IMG/VR virus record: IMGVR_UViG_3300024433_000014
Coordinates: 1 to 43,133 of that record
Length of the DNA: 43,133 nt
Source of the DNA: a virus
Direction: 5' to 3' (one strand)
How positions within the stretch are numbered: the stretch's first letter is position 1; each line of letters opens with the position of its first letter. Both the position numbers and the translations under genes were made by a program. Shown here one piece after another: positions 9,201 to 16,164 of this stretch. A model generated the notes under the pieces. It searched no databases. It was not told the DNA's origin and saw only the letters and a list, made by a program, of their open reading frames with translations.

Positions 9201-11375
9201 CAGGAAGTCAAGCCTGCTAAAGAAAAAGTTACCGAATGGACAGGATTGCTCGGCGCGTTTCGGTGGATTGAGGTAGAGGGACAATCTCAGATGAGGTCTC
9301 TTGTCGGTCTGGTCACCGGCAAGAATTACGATGCTACTATGAAGATTCTCGTCCACGAGCCTAATAAGACAAATATCGACCGCAAGGGAAAATATAAAGA
9401 TTTCATAATGCACTTTAGAAAGTTGGCGGACAAAGCCAATTTGAAATGGAAGGATGTAAAAAAGTTCAACGAACGGATTAAGATTAAATTAGGCGGCAAG
9501 GAGATAGAGACCGATTATGCAAGTTTATTAAGTATATTAGCGCACATCGAAGCCGAAGGCAATCTGCGACAATTATTGAAAACGAAGGGACTAAATATAA
9601 CGGTCTATGCTCGTGATGAGCATGGTTTTATCACTAAGAAGAATATCTATCGAGTTGGTACGCCCACTTTGGCGGAACTACGGGCGATAATGGAACTCGT
9701 ACCGGAAGCACACAAAAAACTTTTGAATGTCTATTTCAAAACGAACTGGGAAAAACAAGCTCCTGCCATAAATGAAATGTCGATGAAGCATGTAAATTAC
9801 GACCTTGCCGTAAAAAAGAAATATTTCCATATTAACCGCGAAATAGAGAGGGCGGTAGAAGGCAAGAAAGCAGATATATCCGTTTCCATTGACCAGCAAA
9901 GTCGAGGATTGCCCCGAACTGGTGGCACTGCCAGAATCAATATAGTATCATTCCCGCTTGAAGTCATGGAAACTATGCAGTGGAGCGCCGCTTATGCCAC
10001 TATGACAGAGGCAATGGAGAATGCCCGAACATTGGTAGCCAATCCCAAGTGGCGCGAGGCAATGAAACAGGCCGGTAATCAAAGGGCGCTGAAAGAAATA
10101 ACTACTCTGTTGCGCCGCGCCCAGGGGTTGATTACAGACCAATCAGTTCTCGAAGCGATGGCAGGAAAACATTTACGTCAGATTGGAAAAAGTATTCTCA
10201 GTCTCAGATTTAGTGGCGGCTTTGTTCAAACGGCAAGTATGCCCGCGGCAGTAGAATTTATCGGCAAGAAATATTTATTTAACACGGATTTTTCTACGCC
10301 TGCCTTAATTAAGCATTTGAAAAATATCGACCCTGTTTTATGGTTGAGATGGGAAGGAAAGCAATTTGATTATGCGCTTGGCATGGTAGGAGCGCAGAAT
10401 GCTTTTGAGAAATTATTATTTGACCATACACCGCTCACAGATAAATTTTTAGGGCAGTATACAATAGGTGATGAGATAGCTATTGGTAAATTATTTATGG
10501 GGGCTGAAAGACATATAGAAGATACAACAAAATTGAAAAAAGTACGAACGGAAAAAGGAAATACTGAATTTGAAAAAGCAACTTTGGATTTATTGCACGA
10601 GGCAATGACCACGCAGCCACAGTGGGATATGCTTCATCGAACACCTATAACGTCCGACCCAAGCATGTTTATACGGCCTTTTACTATGTTCAGGTCGGCG
10701 ATAATTGCTCAACGTAACGTTTTAGTCCGAGCAGTGGATGATTATTTCTTTAAGGGTAGAATAACTTTAGAACAATTTGCTGAGCGGTTTACTGGTGTGG
10801 GAATGTCAGTTGTTCTTGTGACTGTTTCGAGGCATCTATTTAAGACGTTAGTGTTTGCAGGAGCAACAACCGCCCTTGTGGCTATGGGTTTAAGAGAACC
10901 GCCGGACGAGGAAGAGATAAAAGAGGAAGCCACTAAACTTGTCAAGAAAATCGGCATCCAATCGGTCTTTACTTTTGTCGGACTTGACATCATAGGCTCC
11001 TTATTTGCCAGTATGGGTTATAAGACATTGCAGGTAAGGAAATACGGTTGGGGGATGGGCGATTATGGTGATATACGAACAGGGAATATAATTGCTGATG
11101 TAACTTTAGACATTATGCAAACAGGCGTAGATTTTGCTTTATTTACAGAACAACTAATTAGTGGCGAAAAATATAAAAGCGGAAAGAATAGGGGTCGTTA
11201 CAAGTGGGAAATAACCGGACTAAGATTGATTGATGAAATTGCAGCATTATTTGCGTATAGATATGGCTTGCCTTACGAAGGTCCGAAGTCGGATATAATC
11301 TGGCCGGTAAAAAAAGCATTGCCAGAAAAACCAAAAACCTTAGCAAGAAGAAAGGAAGTAAGATATGAACCTTAA
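6189..11375 (+). CDS. Giant internal virion (ejection) protein, gp16-like
   Basis: 1728 residues, by far the largest gene. The N-terminal 420 residues contain helical and hydrophobic segments. About residues 430-790 form a lysine/proline/glutamate linker with repeated KPE/AEP blocks. The C-terminal half is helical. Two likely membrane segments lie near residues 1535-1565 and 1595-1620 and are followed by a basic tail. Length, position and composition match the large ejection protein of T7-like phages. I see no transglycosylase catalytic motif at the N-terminus, unlike T7 gp16, so wall digestion is not supported. The stop overlaps the tail-fibre start. Confidence 0.65.
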   Translation: MPQSLKELDFSVIEKKPALGELDFSALEQPDFGMAAIPKKELPGVWEYDKQLDDLFSGETELEDMLPLDVRYDFGRIIGMTERPDEARAKMVNSLYYTVQLGIPPETAFNMTNELNKIWFGEKKLPLQPGKLFAQSFIQSMADKPAMMLKGLEVYTPGTGKVDMLLEKSATFLQSLKDPKTAEKLQQARAGKLWPVSKYAKWHQVQAKYLPEVINAWATNIGDQIPIMLITWAGRLMGKAVGEPVGTATAAAWATATGGLDPTDVATAPLVKTITSEIIKHLGGAAPLVAMEAGFFMDEAETLKIDKDISEKYAKMYGLGSGAIEYAQWLWVLGRYKAITKPAQKTIMRQVLTHIGGSAVEGMEEISQEGLQNWLLQKAVADMKERHLEYEGVAPKTWEGWKRSGAIGAGVSFITAMPGTGLTMAQGRTARRNIVKPETKMPEVVEVKAPPTEAEKAPSEAAEAITTKIDRLQAEIDIFVEKGQKPPAELISEINAAKKELRQKPLEITGIRAKVLGKAEIAPTAKPEADVRDEMKDFFAGLYRDKYQITPPKITKGKDGIWIRTPDAPTKGGIFIEAEDWQKNKQFYETYLEDADERVIKAAKPEAVGVAPEVKAEPAIVEKKTLAEIKKETPEERKYFTDLLLDERERIFNEAKGYIDQFGPDVLVQDFQPRINEIDKDLRRRGYNPAILPKLGPELKKAIAEGWVPVKAKEKLKAEPVKVEKPKESTKPGVSLLGGVPVEAPGLTRDEIQHLGKREQEALRAAQRRGLKVGYKQGAAETIADARRSLDAFRIKEAISQKGKMDVASVVLTYVPKEKQGDYIRRILQAKTQKRIERLTEAIDKYLDKYEKRQAVRGFKDFVKGIKKKYRRGEVALGQLPSKLRESLIEVLDKFDLAKISEKKEETFESRLKFVTRISGELANGFEGLNTEFDKDATDLLMMGKARIEELRRLGQTYIGDLDVDNIKYIQASLEHLLKINDLKGKSKERRRMENLRTDINNARQEVKPAKEKVTEWTGLLGAFRWIEVEGQSQMRSLVGLVTGKNYDATMKILVHEPNKTNIDRKGKYKDFIMHFRKLADKANLKWKDVKKFNERIKIKLGGKEIETDYASLLSILAHIEAEGNLRQLLKTKGLNITVYARDEHGFITKKNIYRVGTPTLAELRAIMELVPEAHKKLLNVYFKTNWEKQAPAINEMSMKHVNYDLAVKKKYFHINREIERAVEGKKADISVSIDQQSRGLPRTGGTARINIVSFPLEVMETMQWSAAYATMTEAMENARTLVANPKWREAMKQAGNQRALKEITTLLRRAQGLITDQSVLEAMAGKHLRQIGKSILSLRFSGGFVQTASMPAAVEFIGKKYLFNTDFSTPALIKHLKNIDPVLWLRWEGKQFDYALGMVGAQNAFEKLLFDHTPLTDKFLGQYTIGDEIAIGKLFMGAERHIEDTTKLKKVRTEKGNTEFEKATLDLLHEAMTTQPQWDMLHRTPITSDPSMFIRPFTMFRSAIIAQRNVLVRAVDDYFFKGRITLEQFAERFTGVGMSVVLVTVSRHLFKTLVFAGATTALVAMGLREPPDEEEIKEEATKLVKKIGIQSVFTFVGLDIIGSLFASMGYKTLQVRKYGWGMGDYGDIRTGNIIADVTLDIMQTGVDFALFTEQLISGEKYKSGKNRGRYKWEITGLRLIDEIAALFAYRYGLPYEGPKSDIIWPVKKALPEKPKTLARRKEVRYEP

Positions 11376-12669
11376 AAAAACAATTCTAATGAGTCTATTC
11401 TTGGTTGGTATATGCTGGGCTACCGTCACTGACAATTACGTTCCTGCTCACTTTACTGGCAATGGCAGTACGGTGGACTTTGACTTTCCGTGGCCTATTG
11501 TGGCCACCTCTGACGTAGTGGTAATAATCAGAACGATAGCAACGGGAGCCGAGGACGTCTTAACGGAGACGACAGATTATTCCATAAGCGCCGTCAATAA
11601 CGATTATAGCTCCGGCGGGACGGTAACGACTGTAGCTACCTATACGTCAACTTCGCAGATTAGTATTCTTCGAGATACGCCCCCAACACAAAATACCGGA
11701 CTGGTCGTATCGGGTTCAAACGTATTGAGAGAGGATTCCCTTGAGGACGCCTATGATAAGTTGACTTTGCTCGTCCAGCAGTTGCTTGAAGAAAACGCTC
11801 GGCAGATTACGATACCCAGAAGCGATGTTGATATTACAGTCGAACTGGATGATTCTGTATCTCGCGCCGATATGATTTTAGGCTTTGATAGCGACGGACA
11901 CGTAACCGCTCTAACCAGTATCCCGGAAGGAAGTATTTCGGTAACGGCCTATATGACAACGGTTAATGCCGCCGCCGATGCGGATGCCGCCAAAGTCCTT
12001 CTGGAAATTCCAACGATAGATGCCTTTGCAGAGACCTACCTCGATGATACGACTGCTGCTTTAACCCGTACAACTTTAGGTGCAGTGGGTTTGACGGGTG
12101 ATGAGACCATTGCGGGTACAAAGACATTTTCGAGCGCTGTCATATTCTCCGTCGCCTCAACGCTTGCTGACAGTTCGCAACTTGCCTCCAGCGCAGCGCC
12201 TACGGCGGATGCGGACATATCCAATAAGAAATATTGCGATGACCAGCACTTACCTTATGCCCGGATGTACTGCACGGCCGCGCAAAATAACCTTTCAGAC
12301 ACCACTTGGACAACCATTACATTGGACACGGATACATTTGATTCCGGTACTATCACCGACCTGGCCAATTACAAGATTACCCCTGCCGTAGCGGGTCAGT
12401 ATTTGGTCTGTGGCCAGATTACATATACCAACACGATTGCGAACAAGACTTACTATGCACAGATTTATTTCAATGCGACTTCTGCCAAAGCGATTGCTTC
12501 GTCCCATACCGGCGATGCGACCACAGATATTACCGTTTCGGTGTGTGATGTAATTGTATTTGACGCAGACGACTATATTCAACTCAGAGGTCAGGTAAAC
12601 GCGGGAGTCGATACCGTTGATATAAACGTAGGTTCGACAGACACTTATTTAGTATTGTATAGATTATAA
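11365..12669 (+). CDS. Tail fibre with T7-type N-terminal anchor and a Sec-type leader
   Basis: 434 residues. Residues about 22-150 match the T7 tail-fibre N-terminal domain: FTGNGSTVDFDFPW, VIIRTIATG, TDYSI, ISILRDTPPTQNT, then LREDSLEDAYDKL. This domain joins the fibre to the tail. A short helical linker and a C-terminal beta-rich, probably receptor-binding, domain follow. The anchor domain is preceded by MNLKKTILMSLFLVGICWA, a complete signal peptide with an AxA-like end. The ATG has a strong AAAGGAAG site, and no other in-frame ATG gives the bare domain. Its N-terminus overlaps the giant ejection gene by 11 bases. Confidence 0.85.
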   Translation: MNLKKTILMSLFLVGICWATVTDNYVPAHFTGNGSTVDFDFPWPIVATSDVVVIIRTIATGAEDVLTETTDYSISAVNNDYSSGGTVTTVATYTSTSQISILRDTPPTQNTGLVVSGSNVLREDSLEDAYDKLTLLVQQLLEENARQITIPRSDVDITVELDDSVSRADMILGFDSDGHVTALTSIPEGSISVTAYMTTVNAAADADAAKVLLEIPTIDAFAETYLDDTTAALTRTTLGAVGLTGDETIAGTKTFSSAVIFSVASTLADSSQLASSAAPTADADISNKKYCDDQHLPYARMYCTAAQNNLSDTTWTTITLDTDTFDSGTITDLANYKITPAVAGQYLVCGQITYTNTIANKTYYAQIYFNATSAKAIASSHTGDATTDITVSVCDVIVFDADDYIQLRGQVNAGVDTVDINVGSTDTYLVLYRL

Positions 12670-12680
12670 GAGGAAAATAA

Positions 12681-12905
12681 ATGGCGAAAGACGACCAAAA
12701 TTATTGTCAGATGCACAGTGGAATCATAGAACGGCTCGATTCTCTCGATGACGACAGAAAGGAGCAATGGTTAGCTATTGATAAATTAAGAAACAGACCG
12801 CCAGTATGGGCTACTGTTGTATTGGCTTTACTTACAGGTCTTTTGGGTGCCTCGGCTACTTATGCCAGTCTTGCGGTGAAGATTGCTCAAATGAGCGGGA
12901 GATAA
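12681..12905 (+). CDS. Small one-helix membrane protein, holin candidate
   Basis: 74 residues with an acidic N-terminal half and one hydrophobic segment (about 42-66, WATVVLALLTGLLGASATYA). GAGGAAAATAA precedes the start. It opens a run of small membrane proteins directly after the tail fibre, the place of the T7-like lysis cassette. The layout (soluble head, single membrane segment) resembles XhlA-like lysis proteins, but there is no specific motif. Confidence 0.5.
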   Translation: MAKDDQNYCQMHSGIIERLDSLDDDRKEQWLAIDKLRNRPPVWATVVLALLTGLLGASATYASLAVKIAQMSGR

Positions 12906-12906
12906 T

Positions 12907-13068
12907 ATGAGATTTTGGCCCAAAAAAAGGTTGACACTTCGAGAACAGCGTGCTAATATACGAAATGCTATGAAGAAAGCGCTGGCAGATAATGATATGG
13001 TCGAATATCATCGTCTGAACAAGCATTTGCAATGGTTAAATGGGAAAATTAGGAAGGGGAAGAAATGA
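12907..13068 (+). CDS. Small basic protein, unknown function
   Basis: 53 residues (MRFWPKKRLTLREQRANIR..., ending RKGKK), strongly basic and helical. It starts two bases after the previous stop and overlaps the next start (ATGA). It has a pattern similar to the soluble C-terminus of the spanin-like gene at 13844 (a short helix, then YHRLNKHLQW versus YHQLNAEWM), so the two may be related. No function is recognised. Confidence 0.5.
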   Translation: MRFWPKKRLTLREQRANIRNAMKKALADNDMVEYHRLNKHLQWLNGKIRKGKK

Positions 13069-13163
13069 CTGGCTATATTGGTCCAAATTGGTTACAATGG
13101 ATTTTGGCTATCCCTCACTTAATAATCAGTTTCATTAAAGAGTTATGGAGCAAAGATGAATAA
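13065..13163 (+). CDS. 32-residue membrane peptide
   Basis: MTGYIGPNWLQWILAIPHLI continues to a charged end (KELWSKDE). One hydrophobic stretch is visible. It is coupled on both sides: its ATGA overlaps the previous stop, and its end overlaps the start of the 13156 gene. It may be a lysis regulator or a holin partner, judged only by position. Confidence 0.45.
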   Translation: MTGYIGPNWLQWILAIPHLIISFIKELWSKDE

Positions 13164-13374
13164 ATTAGCAGCGGACATCAAGAATTGGCGGACGACTATC
13201 GTCGGTTTTTTCACAGGTCTGATTATTTGCGCAACACAGATGATAGCGATTCTGGATTCAGACTCTGAGACTGTTTTTGACCTTAATATTTTGCTTGCTG
13301 GCTTGGCTATAATGGGTTTAGGTGTATTTGCCAAAGATGGCGATAAAACCAGCGAAGACGTTGGTATAAAGTAA
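13156..13374 (+). CDS. Two-segment membrane protein, holin candidate
   Basis: 72 residues with hydrophobic segments at about 14-31 (TIVGFFTGLIICATQMIAI) and 44-58 (LLAGLAIMGLGVFA), and a charged tail containing DGDKTSED. The two-helix hairpin with a short acidic tail fits small class II holin-like proteins found in many phage lysis cassettes. The ribosome site GGAGCAAAG is 3-4 bases upstream. Confidence 0.55.
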   Translation: MNKLAADIKNWRTTIVGFFTGLIICATQMIAILDSDSETVFDLNILLAGLAIMGLGVFAKDGDKTSEDVGIK

Positions 13375-13394
13375 CTTTTTTTAAGGAGCAAATT

Positions 13395-13847
13395 ATGAAA
13401 AAATTAGTTGTGTCATTGTTAGTGGTATTGTGTCTATGTCTGCCCGCCCAGGCTAATATTTACAGCTGGATTTGGGGCGACAGCGATGCGGTCGGAGCGA
13501 GGTTAGGTACTGACCTCGCGGAAAATATCGAAGTGGGTGTTTCGGCCCTCTGGTTCCCAGACCAGGAAGCGCCGGAAATTTGGGGAATGTACGGTATTTA
13601 TCACTTACCGGAAATTGTGCAATTCCCCAACCCGATTATCCTGGAGTTCTTGCCGGAGACTATAAAAGGCAAGCCGTATTTTGGCGGAAAGCTCGACATT
13701 GACTTTGAGATTGATAAGGCAAGGGTCTCAATAATTGCCGGTATTGTATTCGAGGATATTCTTTTCATTGAGTACAATTTTGAGTCAATCGACAGGAGCT
13801 CTTACAATGATAGCAAAATTCTTTTTGGGTTGAGAATTAGATTTTGA
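13395..13847 (+). CDS. Exported protein resembling an outer-membrane beta-barrel
   Basis: 150 residues. MKKLVVSLLVVLCLCLPAQA is a clear Sec signal peptide with an AQA cleavage end. The mature part is rich in alternating strands (VSIIAGIVFEDILFIEYNF) and ends LFGLRIRF. A C-terminal phenylalanine in a final amphipathic strand is the usual targeting signal for outer-membrane barrel insertion. In a lysis-region context it could alter the cell surface, for example by excluding superinfecting phage, but this is inference. A good AAGGAG site precedes the start. Confidence 0.6.
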   Translation: MKKLVVSLLVVLCLCLPAQANIYSWIWGDSDAVGARLGTDLAENIEVGVSALWFPDQEAPEIWGMYGIYHLPEIVQFPNPIILEFLPETIKGKPYFGGKLDIDFEIDKARVSIIAGIVFEDILFIEYNFESIDRSSYNDSKILFGLRIRF

Positions 13848-14065
13848 GAACTATTTTTAATATCATCTTGAAATTTCTCTTTTTTTGGTTCAAGAAGACC
13901 CCCAAAGAAAAAAAGGAGAGCCAAATTTATGAGCTGGAACAGAAGCGGGACAAGAAATTATTGGCTATGCAGGACGCTCTTGACGCTGGCCGTATTACTT
14001 TTTATCATCAGCTTAACGCTGAATGGATGCTTATCTGCAAGAAAATCGACCGTTTACGTTCCTGA
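13844..14065 (+). CDS. Inner-membrane spanin-like protein (Rz-type)
   Basis: 73 residues: N-terminal hydrophobic anchor (about 4-16, IFNIILKFLFFWF), then a lysine/glutamate-rich helical region suited to a coiled coil in the periplasm. Another reading frame inside it encodes a lipoprotein-like product, the classical nested i-spanin/o-spanin arrangement. It overlaps the barrel gene by four bases. It is shorter than lambda Rz, so the role rests on layout. Confidence 0.5.
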   Translation: MRTIFNIILKFLFFWFKKTPKEKKESQIYELEQKRDKKLLAMQDALDAGRITFYHQLNAEWMLICKKIDRLRS

Positions 14066-14195
14066 TTCTCAAAGATTGGTTATGCAGGATGTCAACGAAC
14101 CGGCGCCGTTTAAGGGCGTTTTAATTACGCAGGGATATTTTTTCTATTTGAAAAAATGCGAAGGTCTATGTGTGGAACATAATCTTAAACCTTAA
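13929..14195 (+). CDS. Outer-membrane spanin-like lipoprotein (Rz1-type), overlapping frame
   Basis: 88 residues read in a different frame and half-embedded in the 13844 gene. A hydrophobic stretch (about 17-31) ends in LTLNGC, a lipobox-like site, and is followed by a short mature part containing VPDSQRLVMQDVNEPAPFKG. Start choice is uncertain because the stretch before the lipobox is long for a lipoprotein signal. Together with the 13844 protein it would bridge inner and outer membranes at the last step of lysis. The terminator follows 27 bases after its stop. Confidence 0.5.
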   Translation: MSWNRSGTRNYWLCRTLLTLAVLLFIISLTLNGCLSARKSTVYVPDSQRLVMQDVNEPAPFKGVLITQGYFFYLKKCEGLCVEHNLKP

Positions 14196-14221
14196 CAATT
14201 TCTTTTCATTCAATTCCTCCG

Positions 14222-14260
14222 AAGCCAGGCTCTTCTACACGGAGTCTGGCTTTATTTTTT
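14222..14260 (+). terminator. Intrinsic terminator closing the late operon
   Basis: An 11-bp stem (AAGCCAGGCTC with GAGTCTGGCTT, one G-U pair) and a 9-base loop are followed by TTATTTTTT. It lies just after the spanin-like pair and before the early promoter. Confidence 0.9.
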
Positions 14261-14324
14261 CGTCTCGTAACTCTATATCAGAGCAAGAGATAGAAAAAAG
14301 TTGAATTTTCTTTCAAGATTTTCA

Positions 14325-14353
14325 TAGACAGGTTAAAGTTTTTATGGTATAAT
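14325..14353 (+). promoter_or_regulatory. Sigma70-type early promoter
   Basis: TAGACA (14325-14330), a 17-base spacer and a perfect TATAAT (14348-14353). The predicted start near 14360 lies about 30 bases before the pseudoknotted leader. It should drive the early region from 14532 onward with host RNA polymerase. Confidence 0.85.
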
Positions 14354-14389
14354 GCCGATAATTGAAAAGTGAATGTTTGGAGTATAAAA

Positions 14390-14500
14390 GCAATGCCGAC
14401 AATTACAAGACTCTCAAATCAAAACAAGAATCCCAAGAATATTGGCCAAGGGGAGTTCTCTATGCTTTTGTCGGCATTGCTACTCCCTTTGTGCCTTTTT
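14390..14500 (+). ncRNA. Pseudoknotted leader RNA of the early transcript
   Basis: Helix A is a 13-bp perfect pairing of GCAATGCCGACAA (14390-14402) with TTGTCGGCATTGC (14468-14480). Helix B pairs AAGGGGAGT (14448-14456) with ACTCCCTTT (14482-14490) as 9 bp including one G-U. The order A-B-A'-B' makes an interleaved pseudoknot in which the two 3' strands are separated by a single base. The G-U pair would be a mismatch on the other strand, which supports plus-strand function. A T-rich stretch (GTGCCTTTTT) follows. It could act as an attenuator or riboregulator. The function is inferred, the base pairing is directly seen. No gene lies between 14196 and 14531. Confidence 0.7.
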
Positions 14501-14531
14501 AATCCAAAACGTCAGTAGAGGCGAATAGATA

Positions 14532-14813
14532 ATGAATAAAAAACTATTAGATAGTGCATTTGAACGAATTAAATCAGAAGCATTAGCATTGCCCGATGTA
14601 AGTGTAGGACATTGTATGTATCCCAAATATGCTTTGGTTTGCACTTGTTGTATTGTCCCTGATGGCGCAAAATCAAAAACAAGTACAGGAGAAGGTAATT
14701 GGGATTTTCCTTATCATATAGATTATTGTCCGAAACATCGGGATACAAAAGAATACCGAGAATTGATAGAAAAAATTGATAAGTTAATCCAAACAGTCGG
14801 TGCAGCCAGTTAA
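14532..14813 (+). CDS. Small cysteine-rich early protein, unknown
   Basis: 93 residues with a CTCC cluster near residue 37 and a later CPKHRD motif, suggesting a metal-binding knuckle. It is the first gene after the early leader RNA. The start is preceded by GAGGCGAATAGATA. No family is recognised. Confidence 0.6.
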   Translation: MNKKLLDSAFERIKSEALALPDVSVGHCMYPKYALVCTCCIVPDGAKSKTSTGEGNWDFPYHIDYCPKHRDTKEYRELIEKIDKLIQTVGAAS

Positions 14814-14818
14814 ATAAG

Positions 14819-15016
14819 ATGAATCCAGTTTCAAATAAATTTCAGTCGTCTGAATGCTCGAATGATCGAGCAGGCGGGAAATTACCAATAAGGACACGCG
14901 TTTATCCAGCAGTTGTGTGGCAAAATAACGTCTCAGGATGTGTGGAGCGAGTTTTATACCACATCGATTATCGGCCTTACGGCAGACAATATAAATTGAT
15001 TTACGGTTCTTTATAA
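14819..15016 (+). CDS. Doubtful 65-residue gene or non-coding stretch
   Basis: It is open for 65 codons but has no clear ribosome site. A YHIDYRP segment recalls YHIDYCP in the preceding gene, so it may be a decayed copy. The stretch also contains a TGCTCG/CGAGCA hairpin near 14854-14871. I cannot decide between a weak gene and untranslated RNA. Confidence 0.25.
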   Translation: MNPVSNKFQSSECSNDRAGGKLPIRTRVYPAVVWQNNVSGCVERVLYHIDYRPYGRQYKLIYGSL

Positions 15017-15045
15017 TTCTAATTAGGAGAGCTAATAATAAGCAG

Positions 15046-15410
15046 GGGACTTAGAGCTATGAGTTTTGAATTTTTTGTACAAGATGCTGGAACATTTAAT
15101 CAAGAGCCTTTAGCTAAGATATTCAAAAAACGAATATATCTTAATAGGTCTGCCCAAAGGAAATATTCCCTTGAAACCCATACTGTTCTTTTGGGTTTTG
15201 ATAAGGACAAACAACAAATATGTATAAAATCTATTGATTCTTTACAGCCTGGTTCTCGTTCTATGCGTGAAGGTGTAGTATCTTGTAAATATTTCTTGGA
15301 TTATTTCCAAATTTCACGTCCACAGAGCAATCTTGAAGTTTTGGATTCATTAGAATCTGACGCAATAATTATACAATTAAAAGAGGCCGAAGGGACTTAG
15401 AGCTATGAGT
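15046..15410 (+). repeat. 19-base direct repeats bounding the 15059 gene
   Basis: GGGACTTAGAGCTATGAGT occurs at 15046-15064 and 15392-15410 without mismatch. The downstream copy contains the last codons and stop of the enclosed gene plus the next start. Confidence 0.85.
15059..15400 (+). CDS. Early protein of unknown function (cassette-like)
   Basis: 113 residues, mixed alpha/beta, no recognised motif. It starts at 15059 (ATGAGT) after GGGACTTAGAGCT. The same 19 bases recur exactly over its own stop codon and the next gene's start (15392-15410), so the whole gene is bounded by direct repeats. Confidence 0.6.
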   Translation: MSFEFFVQDAGTFNQEPLAKIFKKRIYLNRSAQRKYSLETHTVLLGFDKDKQQICIKSIDSLQPGSRSMREGVVSCKYFLDYFQISRPQSNLEVLDSLESDAIIIQLKEAEGT

Positions 15411-15632
15411 CAAAAGATAAAAGAAACGATTGAATTGTTGGAACAAATGGAATTTGCTGAAAATGATGCTTGTTATGTATGTTACTCATTGAGACCAGAA
15501 CATTCAGAACACTGTCCTCTTAACCAAGCACTCGCCAAGCTCCGAGCAGAGCAACCAGAAGCCGAAGTGCGACATCCCATAGATTCTGAAGGCGTACCAA
15601 ATCTACCCATAATTTATGAGAAGATTGAATGA
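15405..15632 (+). CDS. Small zinc-binding-like phage protein
   Basis: 75 residues. CYVCYSLRPEHSEHCPLNQAL, split as CYVC, H, H and CPL, is a pattern common in short phage proteins of unknown role that start with a helix and end in a CxxC...HxxxCPL knuckle. It is coupled to the next gene by ATGA overlap. Confidence 0.6.
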   Translation: MSQKIKETIELLEQMEFAENDACYVCYSLRPEHSEHCPLNQALAKLRAEQPEAEVRHPIDSEGVPNLPIIYEKIE

Positions 15633-15703
15633 GTACAGGTATCAAGGCGGCTAACCGTTGGCAGGATGCTATTCAAGGGCACGGAGGCCAAAAGCCGCTT
15701 TGA
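15629..15703 (+). CDS. 24-residue peptide
   Basis: It overlaps the previous stop (ATGA) and encodes a short glycine/glutamine-rich peptide (MSTGIKAANRWQDAIQGHGG...). It could be a coupled micro-gene or simply a spacer. The next ribosome site follows directly. Confidence 0.3.
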   Translation: MSTGIKAANRWQDAIQGHGGQKPL

Positions 15704-15715
15704 AAGGAGAATGTT

Positions 15716-15862
15716 ATGTGGATTGTTATTAGTGAACCTTGTTGCAAACGATTGCCTTTTGAAAAGCACAAAGAAAATTGCTATTTCAAGCGGCAAAAAA
15801 GGGAAATGGATAAATTTATACAAAATCTTATTAAGCAATTTGAGCAAGCCCTGAGAAGCTAA
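15716..15862 (+). CDS. 48-residue early protein with cysteines
   Basis: It follows a strong AAGGAGA site. The N-terminal half has CCKRL and a later ENCYF, and the C-terminal half is a basic amphipathic helix (MDKFIQNLIKQFEQAL). Unknown function, possibly metal-binding. Confidence 0.5.
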   Translation: MWIVISEPCCKRLPFEKHKENCYFKRQKREMDKFIQNLIKQFEQALRS

Positions 15863-15867
15863 GGAGA

Positions 15868-15978
15868 ATGGCAAAAGAAAAAGAGACTCCAGTTGAAAAA
15901 GCAGCCAAAAGATTAGCCAGAACTGGTGAGCCGAGAGACCTTCGGAGATACCTGAAAGCAAGGAGAAACGCACGATAG
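15868..15978 (+). CDS. 36-residue basic helical peptide
   Basis: MAKEKETPVEKAAKRLARTG and RDLRRYLKARRNAR make a strongly basic helix. AAGGAGA overlaps the previous stop and gives good initiation. Nucleic-acid binding is likely from charge alone. No family is known to me. Confidence 0.5.
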   Translation: MAKEKETPVEKAAKRLARTGEPRDLRRYLKARRNAR

Positions 15979-15996
15979 AGCTATTGGAGCAAGACA

Positions 15997-16164
15997 ATGG
16001 AGAATGATTACGATTTTCAGTGTATGACTTGTAATTATAAAATCACAGTACCTTTAGGCCAAAAAACACCGCCGAGAAAGTGTGAGAAATGTGGCGATAC
16101 CTGGTGCTATTTGTCCAAAGAAACAATAGAAGAGAACGAGCTTATCAATTCAGAGGAATCATAA
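15997..16164 (+). CDS. 55-residue zinc-ribbon protein
   Basis: Two CxxC knuckles (CMTC at about 9-12 and CEKC at about 29-32) are spaced as in a small zinc ribbon and followed by an acidic tail. The gene abuts the next start. Role unknown. Confidence 0.55.
   Translation: MENDYDFQCMTCNYKITVPLGQKTPPRKCEKCGDTWCYLSKETIEENELINSEES

Noticed and set aside
15614-15997. A 127-residue minus-strand frame
   Set aside because: It is antisense to four packed plus-strand small genes with good ribosome sites and has a leucine/serine/phenylalanine-rich shadow composition.
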